A stretch of 6,126 nt of DNA, taken from assembly GCA_002393165.1 (NCBI GenBank), contig DGIF01000003.1:1-6126 (forward strand). Reading direction: 5' to 3'. Within the stretch, counting starts at the first letter, position 1, and the number at the start of each line of letters is the position of its first letter. Origin of the DNA: Candidatus Saccharibacteria bacterium UBA3829 (GTDB lineage Bacteria; Patescibacteriota; Saccharimonadia; Saccharimonadales; Saccharimonadaceae). Of the stretch, positions 1-4,480 are shown in pieces. The notes beneath the pieces are model-generated. The model saw only the letters and a list, made by a program, of their open reading frames with translations, searched no databases and was not told where the DNA came from. The position numbers and the translations under genes were made by a program.

Positions 1-18
1 ATAGAGTTTTATTGGGAG

Positions 19-51
19 GTGTGTTTTAAGGAAAGTGCACACGATTTTTTT
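19..51 (+). terminator. Possible intrinsic terminator of an upstream gene
   Basis: GTGTG (19-23) can pair with CACAC (38-42), extended by a T24-G37 wobble, and is followed by GA and seven Ts (45-51). The stem is short and the loop is about 12 bases, so it is weaker than a typical intrinsic terminator. Its position just inside the left edge would suit the end of a rightward gene lying outside the window. Confidence 0.3.
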
Positions 52-174
52 GACGCATCTCGCTTGAGAATTAATGCGCGCCAAAACTCCTAGTTGGTCG
101 GCCTCAAACGTTTTTAATGTGCATGTTTATTTGTGGTTTTTGTCATTGTTTCCACTTGTTCTTAGTTTAGTATG

Positions 175-254
175 TTTTTTTAGAAAATGCAAGGGCTTTT
201 TTGGACTTTTTTGGCAATTTTGAAAACTGGGCGGTTTTCCACAAATGTGGACAA
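175..254. other. Phased T-tracts beside an inverted pair of DnaA-box-like 9-mers
   Basis: T-tracts at 197-202, 207-212 and 218-221 are centred 10 bases apart; an earlier one at 175-181 lies two turns upstream. Tracts phased with the helix are known to bend DNA. Immediately downstream, TTTTCCACA (235-243) fits the bacterial DnaA-box consensus TTWTNCACA. The reverse complement of 246-254, TTGTCCACA, fits it with one mismatch. The two form a TCCACA-AA-TGTGGA inverted repeat. Bent AT-rich DNA next to DnaA boxes is seen at origins and at DnaA-regulated promoters, but two boxes alone do not make an origin, and no dnaA or dnaN gene is in view. Confidence 0.35.
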
Positions 255-345
255 GTTCCCTGTTATTTTGCCGAACAACTACCTATTGCACTTTCCCGTG
301 GTTGTGTTGTAATAACCGAACACTTCCCTGTTTTATTGGGATTGT

Positions 346-355
346 GGTGGCCACC
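346..355. repeat. Perfect 10-bp palindrome just upstream of a promoter
   Basis: GGTGGCCACC is a perfect palindrome ending three bases before the -35-like element of the promoter that drives the 44-residue and 115-residue genes. A symmetric site at this position could be an operator or activator site. This is inferred from position only; a single short palindrome can also occur by chance. Confidence 0.25.
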
Positions 356-358
356 CTC

Positions 359-387
359 TTGATTTTTCTTTACGTTTGTGGTATAAT
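359..387 (+). promoter_or_regulatory. Extended -10 promoter of the small-protein operon
   Basis: The -35-like TTGATT (359-364) and the -10 TATAAT (382-387) are separated by 17 bases, and TG sits one base before the -10 (TGGTATAAT, 379-387). The predicted start is near A394, giving a leader of about 50 bases before the GTG at 445. The same TGGTATAAT string recurs before the genes at 1039 and 2068. Confidence 0.7.
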
Positions 388-431
388 TAGGGGAGTAGGT
401 GGGTTATTTTGTTCTTTAGTTTTTTGGAAAT

Positions 432-439
432 GGAGGTGA
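432..439 (+). promoter_or_regulatory. Strong ribosome-binding site selecting a GTG start
   Basis: GGAGGTGA matches eight bases of the canonical Shine-Dalgarno sequence complementary to the 16S rRNA 3' end. Its GGAGG core lies eight bases before a GTG at 445. This site is the main reason for calling the short gene that follows. Confidence 0.7.
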
Positions 440-444
440 GTAAA

Positions 445-579
445 GTGCCTTTTCCGATTCTTCGCCGGCCGTCTTTAGAAGGTAGCCGCCGCTGGAAGTT
501 TCTGCCCCGCCCCGGATGGCTGAGCGCCGTCCTGGCCTGGATCGGACGAAAAAACAGCCGCAGTGGCGGCTCTTCCTGA
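445..579 (+). CDS. Small cationic, Trp-containing protein of unknown function (44 aa)
   Basis: A 44-codon frame begins with GTG and ends with TGA at 577-579. It is called because it follows a good promoter and a near-perfect ribosome-binding site with ideal spacing, and it ends 39 bases before the start of the next gene. The predicted protein has nine Arg/Lys against one Glu, three Trp (residues 17, 25, 32), several Pro, and a mildly hydrophobic stretch (residues 24-34: GWLSAVLAWIG) between basic ends. That composition would suit a small membrane-associated or antimicrobial-like peptide, but also a regulatory leader peptide or a nucleic-acid-binding peptide. I recognise no family. It probably shares an operon with the 115-residue gene downstream. 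An overlapping +1 frame (516-716) and a minus-strand frame are less likely, since neither has a ribosome-binding site. Confidence 0.5.
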   Translation: MPFPILRRPSLEGSRRWKFLPRPGWLSAVLAWIGRKNSRSGGSS

Positions 580-602
580 GCCGAAACAACCAAATGTTTC
601 TG

Positions 603-614
603 AAAGGAGGTGAT
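603..614 (+). promoter_or_regulatory. Perfect 12-base Shine-Dalgarno sequence
   Basis: AAAGGAGGTGAT is the full complement of the usual 16S rRNA 3' end. The AGGAGG core (605-610) is eight bases before ATG at 619. It rules out the in-frame GTG at 610, which lies inside the Shine-Dalgarno itself, and fixes the start at 619. Confidence 0.85.
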
Positions 615-618
615 AATA

Positions 619-966
619 ATGACGAATGGTTATATTGCTGGAAGGGGCAAGAAGATTTTCACCCGGTCGTGGAAATTACCCGAAAAAGGGTTGTACGTGA
701 TGCTCGGACCAGATAAGATGTCGGTCCACTTCCGCCAGCTACCCACGTCGGAGGAATACATAGACCAAATGGTCTCCGCGGTTAATTGTATTTCCTCTGC
801 CTACTCCGGCCTCTTCGTGGACAATGCCGATCGGCTGCGGAATTTGCTGCGCAATGGCGTAATCGAGGTCCACTTCAATTTGGCAGTCGTCACCAGCGAA
901 GACCAGCGACTGGGCATGCTCGACGAATTAATCGACCTTGCGGAGAGAACGGGTCGATGTAGTTGA
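619..966 (+). CDS. Hypothetical protein (115 aa), probably well translated
   Basis: The frame runs from ATG at 619 to TGA at 964-966, giving 115 residues. The start is set by the perfect Shine-Dalgarno at 603-614. I do not recognise the family. There is no signal peptide or membrane segment. The sequence reads as a small soluble alpha/beta protein: a Gly- and Lys-rich N-terminus (1-30), a helix-like segment near 43-62, an Asp/Arg/Leu-rich helix (70-79), a strand-like IEVHFNLAVV (82-91) and an acidic C-terminal helix (94-110). Cys lies at 57 and 114. It is the second gene of a short operon with the 44-residue peptide and is closed by a strong terminator 31 bases downstream. The strong ribosome-binding site suggests high expression; nothing shows its role. 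Confidence 0.8.
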   Translation: MTNGYIAGRGKKIFTRSWKLPEKGLYVMLGPDKMSVHFRQLPTSEEYIDQMVSAVNCISSAYSGLFVDNADRLRNLLRNGVIEVHFNLAVVTSEDQRLGMLDELIDLAERTGRCS

Positions 967-996
967 CATGATACCGCACCGACGCTCCATTGAATT

Positions 997-1021
997 GCGC
1001 CCCCGAAAGGGGGCGCGTTTT
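997..1021 (+). terminator. Intrinsic terminator, GC-rich hairpin with GAAA loop
   Basis: GCGCCCCC (997-1004) pairs perfectly with GGGGGCGC (1009-1016) around a GAAA tetraloop, followed by G and four Ts (1018-1021). It ends the small-protein operon. The next promoter's -10 begins only six bases later, so its -35 region falls inside this hairpin. Confidence 0.9.
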
Positions 1022-1023
1022 CA

Positions 1024-1032
1024 TGGTATAAT
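1024..1032 (+). promoter_or_regulatory. Extended -10 promoter giving a leaderless transcript
   Basis: TGGTATAAT ends at 1032. Counting seven bases on puts +1 at 1039, which is the A of the ATG of the next gene. No -35 match exists at normal spacing because that region is terminator hairpin, so the TG extension presumably compensates. No Shine-Dalgarno precedes the ATG, consistent with leaderless translation. Confidence 0.75.
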
Positions 1033-1038
1033 GTAATT

Positions 1039-2031
1039 ATGGAAAAGTATCCTAGCCATAACAAAGAAGTGGCCCCAGGTTGGGGCGAGCTCGGCAAAGG
1101 GCGTCAGGACTTCCCTCCTGTGGGCGAGGGCAATGCCTTGTGCCAGGCCATGCGCGATGGACGTCCTAAATTTGAGGATTTTAGGGGGCATCCTGATTAT
1201 AAAGATGTCGTATTAGACTGGGACGAGCGGCGATGTAGGGGCGAAAAAGCTAGAGATGTGGCCGCCTCGAGCACCATAAAAACAGGAGAGAGGCCTAATT
1301 ACTGGGTCAATAATTCCGAGCCGCTTGTAGCTTATTTACTCAACAGCACTGGGCTCTTGCCTGCCAGCCAGCGCTTTGCGTGCCTCGCGAGCCAATATGA
1401 CGATATGTTTAATGGGACAGATGTTATTTTTGGGGTTGGAAATGGAAAAGAAAAGTCTGGCAGGACGAAATTCATGGCTTTTTCGGTAGATGTCACCGCC
1501 AGCATGTCCGAGGAGATTATTAAGAAAAAGTTCGACGTGAGCGAGCAATATAATTGGCTCGCCGAGATAAAATATTGTAAGCGCGAAGACAGGAGATGGA
1601 AGGAACTTGCGACACCACATTTTATATTAGGTTTGGCGCCACAAGAGCCTGGTCTTATCGGCGCAATTAGAAAGGTGCGGGTGGAGAGTGGGATACTCCT
1701 GGGGCGAGATCCTGACCCCAAGACGGATTTTAAGCTTCTTTCTGAAATTTATGAGCAGGCTGATCTGCAAATTGCCTCCCTAAAAATTGACCCAAAGAAA
1801 ACAATATTAGGTGAAAAACTTTTGAAACTACAAACAGCCATGCTGTTTGGCCTGTGCGTGTCCACCGGAATGAACGTGAGGGAAACTTTGCCGTTTTCGG
1901 AAGAATCCCGCCAGGAGTTTGAAAAAAGATATCAAGAAAAGGAAGAGGCGGCGCGAGATGACGTAGTTTATAGACATATAATAGACGAGACCCGCGCACG
2001 CGCCGCGAAACCGGCTGAAACAGAAGCCTAG
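1039..2031 (+). CDS. Uncharacterised protein (330 aa), possible nuclease-like core
   Basis: The frame runs from ATG at 1039 to TAG at 2029-2031. The start coincides with the predicted transcription start, and there is no ribosome-binding site. It has no signal peptide or membrane segments. The central part carries acidic motifs: YDD (120-122), NGTD (125-128), FSVDVT (148-153), KKKFD (162-166) and EIKY (176-179). The spacing of D128, D151 and E176-x-K178 on strand-like segments faintly recalls a PD-(D/E)XK nuclease core, and it resembles from memory a group of uncharacterised CPR proteins; neither is verified. The C-terminus (287-325) is a highly charged helix. Arg codon use is unlike recJ (11 of 24 are AGA/AGG), hinting at transfer. 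It lies 36 bases upstream of a KwaB-like gene with no terminator between, so the two may be co-transcribed. Confidence 0.85.
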   Translation: MEKYPSHNKEVAPGWGELGKGRQDFPPVGEGNALCQAMRDGRPKFEDFRGHPDYKDVVLDWDERRCRGEKARDVAASSTIKTGERPNYWVNNSEPLVAYLLNSTGLLPASQRFACLASQYDDMFNGTDVIFGVGNGKEKSGRTKFMAFSVDVTASMSEEIIKKKFDVSEQYNWLAEIKYCKREDRRWKELATPHFILGLAPQEPGLIGAIRKVRVESGILLGRDPDPKTDFKLLSEIYEQADLQIASLKIDPKKTILGEKLLKLQTAMLFGLCVSTGMNVRETLPFSEESRQEFEKRYQEKEEAARDDVVYRHIIDETRARAAKPAETEA

Positions 2032-2035
2032 TGTG

Positions 2036-2062
2036 TGGTATAATTAGTTAAACTAAGTGGAG
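2036..2062 (+). promoter_or_regulatory. Extended -10 promoter and ribosome-binding site of the DUF4868 gene
   Basis: TGGTATAAT at 2036-2044 places +1 near A2051, giving a leader of about 17 bases. GGAG at 2059-2062 lies five bases before ATG at 2068. The -35 region overlaps the end of the preceding gene and is poorly matched. The gene can therefore be transcribed on its own, although read-through from the gene before it is also possible. Confidence 0.7.
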
Positions 2063-2067
2063 ATAAC

Positions 2068-3048
2068 ATGGAAAATAACGATTTTGATGTGTTCCTTTGG
2101 GCGAATGAGGTGGACGAGGTCAAGAACAATGTGTCGGCCGAGTTGTTTTTATTCAACAAAAACTACACGCCGTATAAAATCAAATACTCGGACAAGCTGA
2201 CCGGCGCAGTGAAGTCGATGTTCATGCAGGAAGCCGTGCACTTCATCATCGAAGAGGCGGATAAGGGCCTGGAGTGCCGCGAATACGAAAAGGCGGACGG
2301 CGAGGAAAAAGTAATCTACCGTACTTCCCTTTCAAAAGTTGGGCGGGCAGAGACTTTGATTCATTTGATTGAAAACGAATATAAAGACATCGACTATTTC
2401 TCGGAGAACGAATACGATTTTAAAAAGGTCAAAGGGATTATCGCGAAGTTTACCTATCCGGGCGGCGACGATGGCGTGAAGACGTTCTATATCGCGAAAC
2501 TGCTCCCAGCGTCGTCGGCCTTAAAGGGCGCGACTTCGTGGGAAATTAACGGCGAGTCGTTTGAGCCGTTTTCGGCGGAAATTGCGCTCAAAATGCCAGA
2601 TGACAATCAGGTGGCAATCGTAGACGGAAACATTGTTGTATTTAACCAGGCAAAGTTTGAAAATCTATTTCAGTATGACTTTAAGTCGCAGGTAATCGCA
2701 GAGGCGAAAGCTAAAGAGTTGACCGAAAAATATAAACTGTCGTTTGCAGAAGGTTTGACACTCGATGTCCTGCTGGCGAACAAAAAACCAATCCTCAAAA
2801 AAGTGCAGGCGATGGACATCGCGGAAGAAATGCCACAGAATAAGTTGCTCGAGTATGCTGACGAGATGCAGCTCGAGCTGATGACGGACGACGATGGGTC
2901 GATCATCATCATGGACGACAAGGATCTCACGATGTTTGTGAACTTATTAAACGAGGATTATTACATTTCGCCGGTAAACGGCAGGCGCTACGAGATTAAG
3001 TCTAAAAAACTGCTCGGCGAGCCGGATGGTGAACCGCCGAGAGGCTAG
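2068..3048 (+). CDS. DUF4868 protein, KwaB-like (Kiwa anti-phage system homologue)
   Basis: The frame runs from ATG at 2068 to TAG at 3046-3048, giving 326 residues, close to E. coli KwaB (a little over 300). Family features are visible: an N-terminal strand segment with ELFLFNK (25-31); a central FEPFSAEIALKM (165-176), where DUF4868 proteins start their core; the signature AIVDGNIVVFNQAKFENLF (183-201); a helix followed by FAEGLTLDVLL (226-236); and a C-terminal NLLNEDYYISPVNGRRYEI (292-310). In Kiwa, KwaB works with the four-pass membrane protein KwaA to block phage replication. No KwaA is seen here: the only membrane protein nearby is convergent and is PnuC-like. The protein is acidic and soluble by appearance. 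The assignment rests on remembered family patterns, not a search. Defence is plausible, but lone DUF4868 proteins may have other roles. Confidence 0.7.
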   Translation: MENNDFDVFLWANEVDEVKNNVSAELFLFNKNYTPYKIKYSDKLTGAVKSMFMQEAVHFIIEEADKGLECREYEKADGEEKVIYRTSLSKVGRAETLIHLIENEYKDIDYFSENEYDFKKVKGIIAKFTYPGGDDGVKTFYIAKLLPASSALKGATSWEINGESFEPFSAEIALKMPDDNQVAIVDGNIVVFNQAKFENLFQYDFKSQVIAEAKAKELTEKYKLSFAEGLTLDVLLANKKPILKKVQAMDIAEEMPQNKLLEYADEMQLELMTDDDGSIIIMDDKDLTMFVNLLNEDYYISPVNGRRYEIKSKKLLGEPDGEPPRG

Positions 3049-3746
3049 GACTTCTTGTTTTTAAGCCCGAGGTTCCATTTGACGGCGCCATAGGTATTGA
3101 TGGCCAAGAAACTGACAGCAGAGACTAGTCGCATAGCGGCGCTGGGGCCACCCTCGAAGAATGCAATCACCCACATAATGACTGACAGAATGCTACTGAT
3201 AACCCAAAGCCACCAGGACTCCATGTATCTGAGGTTCATCATCATTAACGCACAAATATCAATGCAACCAATGGTGGAGTCCAGAAAAGCCATCTGCTGA
3301 TCAGGTATCTTGGTTAGTAAATAACCTAGCACGAGACTGCTAAGCACGCACGCGCTAGTTACGATGACCGACTTTTTACGATCGAGCCGGCGGATTTTGA
3401 CGTTTTGGCCAGTGTCAAGGTGGCGGCTCCAAGTGATAAAGCCATAAATTTCAAGTGGCCCAAAGATAAAAGCGTTGATGATGAATGTGCCATAGAGGCC
3501 ATTTTCGAAGCCGACATAGGCAATCAACAGGGCGTTGATCAGACCGAAAAAATAACCGGCTCTTTTTTGCAGTCCGGCGAGATAGCCGCCGAGCAATCCG
3601 GTTGCGAGCAATGCGCCGCCGACTAACAAATCGCCGCTCAAAAAGCCAATCGCTATTGGCGCAAAAATACAAGCCAGAATAATCAAAATTTCCCTGGTAG
3701 ACAGCCGGCGTTGTTTGATTGATTTTTTGTTTTTTTGTTTTTTCAT
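3045..3746 (-). CDS. pnuC: PnuC-family nicotinamide riboside/thiamine-type transporter
   Basis: ATG at 3746 to TAG at 3045-3047, 233 residues, near the usual PnuC length. After a very basic N-terminus (residues 1-18) come seven or eight hydrophobic segments, about 20-36, 40-57, 66-79, 86-106, 126-144, 155-171, 178-197 and 203-217. Family marks include the aromatic FGLINALLIAYVGFENGLYG stretch (67-86), the YGFITW end of a helix (101-106), an RYMESWWLWV segment (173-182) and the closing NTYGAVKW (217-224). PnuC proteins move unphosphorylated vitamin precursors by facilitated diffusion; members take nicotinamide riboside (PnuC), thiamine (PnuT) or riboflavin (PnuX), and the substrate cannot be read from sequence alone. 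It lies 14 bases downstream of the CYTH gene with no clear ribosome-binding site, so translational coupling is likely. Its stop overlaps the convergent DUF4868 stop. Confidence 0.85.
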   Translation of the reverse strand: MKKQKNKKSIKQRRLSTREILIILACIFAPIAIGFLSGDLLVGGALLATGLLGGYLAGLQKRAGYFFGLINALLIAYVGFENGLYGTFIINAFIFGPLEIYGFITWSRHLDTGQNVKIRRLDRKKSVIVTSACVLSSLVLGYLLTKIPDQQMAFLDSTIGCIDICALMMMNLRYMESWWLWVISSILSVIMWVIAFFEGGPSAAMRLVSAVSFLAINTYGAVKWNLGLKNKKS

Positions 3747-3760
3747 GCTGGCTTTTAAGT

Positions 3761-4291
3761 CTAGATTTCGAAGTAGGCACTGTTAATAAAGTTGTGCTCG
3801 TCGAGAGTTTCGAAAGTCTTGGTGAGATCAGAGCGAACCGCCTCCACCGAGTCCGTATCAGTGAGGTTGGTTTCGATCTTGGCGTAGGTTTCGTCGCGGC
3901 CATCAAGCTCATCTAGATGGATGATGGTTCCCTCGCCCATATCGAGATCTTGGCGACGGCGGGAAACTTCGCCGGCTTGGCGGAAACCAAGCTGGAGGAT
4001 GATGTTTGCCATAGCAGCATAGTCGGAGACTGGAGTTTTTTCAATAATGTCAATGCCGGAGTCCTCAATGTGCCGGCGCAAAATAAGATAGTACTGCGGC
4101 TTGTCATCGATGGCTTTGAGCTCAGTGCGCATGACGAGGCGCGGGAAATTAGACTGCGGCTTGTAGCCTCGCGGAACGTAAACGCGGTCGTGTTGCCAAT
4201 AGATGGCGCCGAAATCCATATCGATGTCACTGAGTTTGTTTTCGAAACGATCGCGATCCTCTAGTTTGCACTTTAGAATGACTCTTTTCAT
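3761..4291 (-). CDS. CYTH-domain protein (triphosphate-binding fold), degenerate N-terminal motif
   Basis: ATG at 4291 to TAG at 3761-3763, 176 residues, the size of a single CYTH domain. The family (class IV adenylyl cyclases, thiamine triphosphatases, inorganic triphosphatases) binds triphosphates in a beta-tunnel. Seen here: RLVMR (51-55), the basic strand YYLILRR (67-73), the EKTPVSDY loop (84-91), an LGFRQAGEVSRRR segment (101-113), and the HLDELDGRDETYAKIE signature (125-140), matching the LDxxxGxFxEIE element. The N-terminal ExExK that normally supplies metal ligands reads I5-L-K7-C-K9: both Glu are gone and only the Lys remains. This suggests altered or lost catalysis, or a binding role. 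It heads an operon with pnuC. With a PnuT-like partner a thiamine-phosphate role is possible, but this is inference. Confidence 0.75.
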   Translation of the reverse strand: MKRVILKCKLEDRDRFENKLSDIDMDFGAIYWQHDRVYVPRGYKPQSNFPRLVMRTELKAIDDKPQYYLILRRHIEDSGIDIIEKTPVSDYAAMANIILQLGFRQAGEVSRRRQDLDMGEGTIIHLDELDGRDETYAKIETNLTDTDSVEAVRSDLTKTFETLDEHNFINSAYFEI

Positions 4292-4297
4292 GGTTTA

Positions 4298-4326
4298 ATT
4301 TTAGCATAATAAGGTCTGGTTGGCAA
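4298..4326 (-). promoter_or_regulatory. Promoter of the CYTH-pnuC operon, leaderless
   Basis: On the minus strand, -35 TTGCCA (4326-4321, five of six consensus bases), a 17-base spacer and TGC plus TAAAAT (4306-4298). The -10 ends at 4298, so +1 falls on 4291, the A of the CYTH start codon. There is no ribosome-binding site in the six bases between -10 and ATG. This is the best-matched promoter in the window and the second leaderless arrangement. Confidence 0.8.
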
Positions 4327-4376
4327 TGTGGGGTGTTTTTCACAGGTGGGGGGGTTGATTTTTTATCTATGCGTAT

Positions 4377-4406
4377 AAAAACCTAACTAGTCTTACGACT
4401 AGTTAG
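4377..4406 (-). terminator. Intrinsic terminator downstream of recJ
   Basis: Read on the minus strand, CTAACTAGTC and GACTAGTTAG form a perfect 10-bp stem (4406-4397 with 4392-4383) around a GTAA loop, followed by G and five Ts (4381-4377). The stem is AT-rich but fully paired. It ends recJ transcription and any transcript started at 4445. On the plus strand the hairpin is not followed by Ts. Confidence 0.85.
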
Positions 4407-4446
4407 AAACCAACCAAGGAAGGTCCTCCCAGAAGGCTTTCCCTGC
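4377..4446 (-). ncRNA. Candidate small RNA or attenuator leader between recJ and the CYTH gene
   Basis: A promoter-like TGCTATAAT (4460-4452) predicts a start near 4446-4444, and an intrinsic terminator ends at about 4377, giving a transcript of about 70 bases. The 5' part (4445-4407) is rich in GGA/CCU blocks (GGGAAAGCC, GGGAGGACC, CCUUCC) that can form small alternative hairpins; the 3' part is the terminator. It has no plausible reading frame. It could be a stand-alone small RNA, or, since the CYTH-pnuC operon starts 86 bases past the terminator, an attenuator or riboswitch-like leader. PnuC-type genes are often controlled by vitamin- or NAD-sensing RNAs, but I do not recognise a known class here. 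Confidence 0.35.
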
Positions 4447-4451
4447 TATTA

Positions 4452-4460
4452 ATTATAGCA
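4452..4460 (-). promoter_or_regulatory. Extended -10 promoter-like element after recJ
   Basis: TGCTATAAT on the minus strand is a full -10 consensus with a TG extension. The TTGTCA upstream (4477-4472) is only 14 bases away, too close for a standard -35, so activity would rest on the extended -10. It lies 20 bases after the recJ stop and faces the terminator and the CYTH-pnuC operon. Confidence 0.5.
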
Positions 4461-4468
4461 AAATATTT

Positions 4469-4479
4469 CCTTGACAAGG
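4469..4479. repeat. Short palindrome CCTTG-A-CAAGG after the recJ stop
   Basis: An 11-base palindrome with a single central base lies between the recJ stop and the promoter-like element, overlapping where that promoter's -35 would be. It might be an operator for that promoter or chance; there is no second copy in the window. Confidence 0.2.
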
Positions 4480-4480
4480 T

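Larger units (their letters stand above)
1..444. other. Long intergenic region, T-rich, no convincing gene
   Basis: No frame here has a plausible start, ribosome-binding site and protein. Frame 1 is open from the left edge to a TAG at 91-93 and frame 3 to a TAA at 27-29, so the tail of an upstream gene could end here, but neither short peptide is recognisable. The stretch contains a possible terminator (19-51), many T-tracts on the + strand, a DnaA-box-like inverted pair (235-254), short direct repeats (TTCCCTGTT at 256-264 and 324-332; CCGAACA at 271-277 and 316-322), a palindrome (346-355) and the promoter of the next operon (359-387). A 64-codon open frame at 245-439 runs across that promoter and ends inside the next ribosome-binding site, so I do not call it. 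Confidence 0.6.

Noticed and set aside
1..93. Open frame from the left edge to TAG, possible end of an upstream gene
   Set aside because: About 30 codons with no recognisable protein; a likely terminator lies inside it at 19-51, so it is not supported.
61..115. Loose inverted repeat CGCTTGAG/CTCAAACG followed by five Ts as a terminator
   Set aside because: One mismatch in an 8-bp stem with a 34-base loop; too weak to call, although it could be part of a larger RNA fold.
245..439. 64-codon open frame with a hydrophobic C-terminal half
   Set aside because: No ribosome-binding site, contains the consensus promoter at 379-387, starts inside the DnaA-box-like repeat and stops inside the ribosome-binding site of the next gene.
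610..618. In-frame GTG at 610 as the start of the 115-residue gene
   Set aside because: The GTG lies inside the Shine-Dalgarno sequence; ATG at 619 has the correct spacing.
3045..3746. The membrane protein as the missing KwaA partner of the KwaB-like gene
   Set aside because: It is convergent, has seven or eight membrane segments rather than four, and carries PnuC motifs ending in NTYGAVKW.
4336..4344. TTTTTCACA matching the DnaA-box consensus upstream of the CYTH gene
   Set aside because: A single box with no partner; a 9-mer this degenerate is expected by chance in several kilobases.
4348..4354. Run of seven Gs upstream of the CYTH promoter as a phase-variation tract
   Set aside because: It is outside the promoter core and any coding region; seven bases is short, and no effect on -35/-10 spacing would follow.
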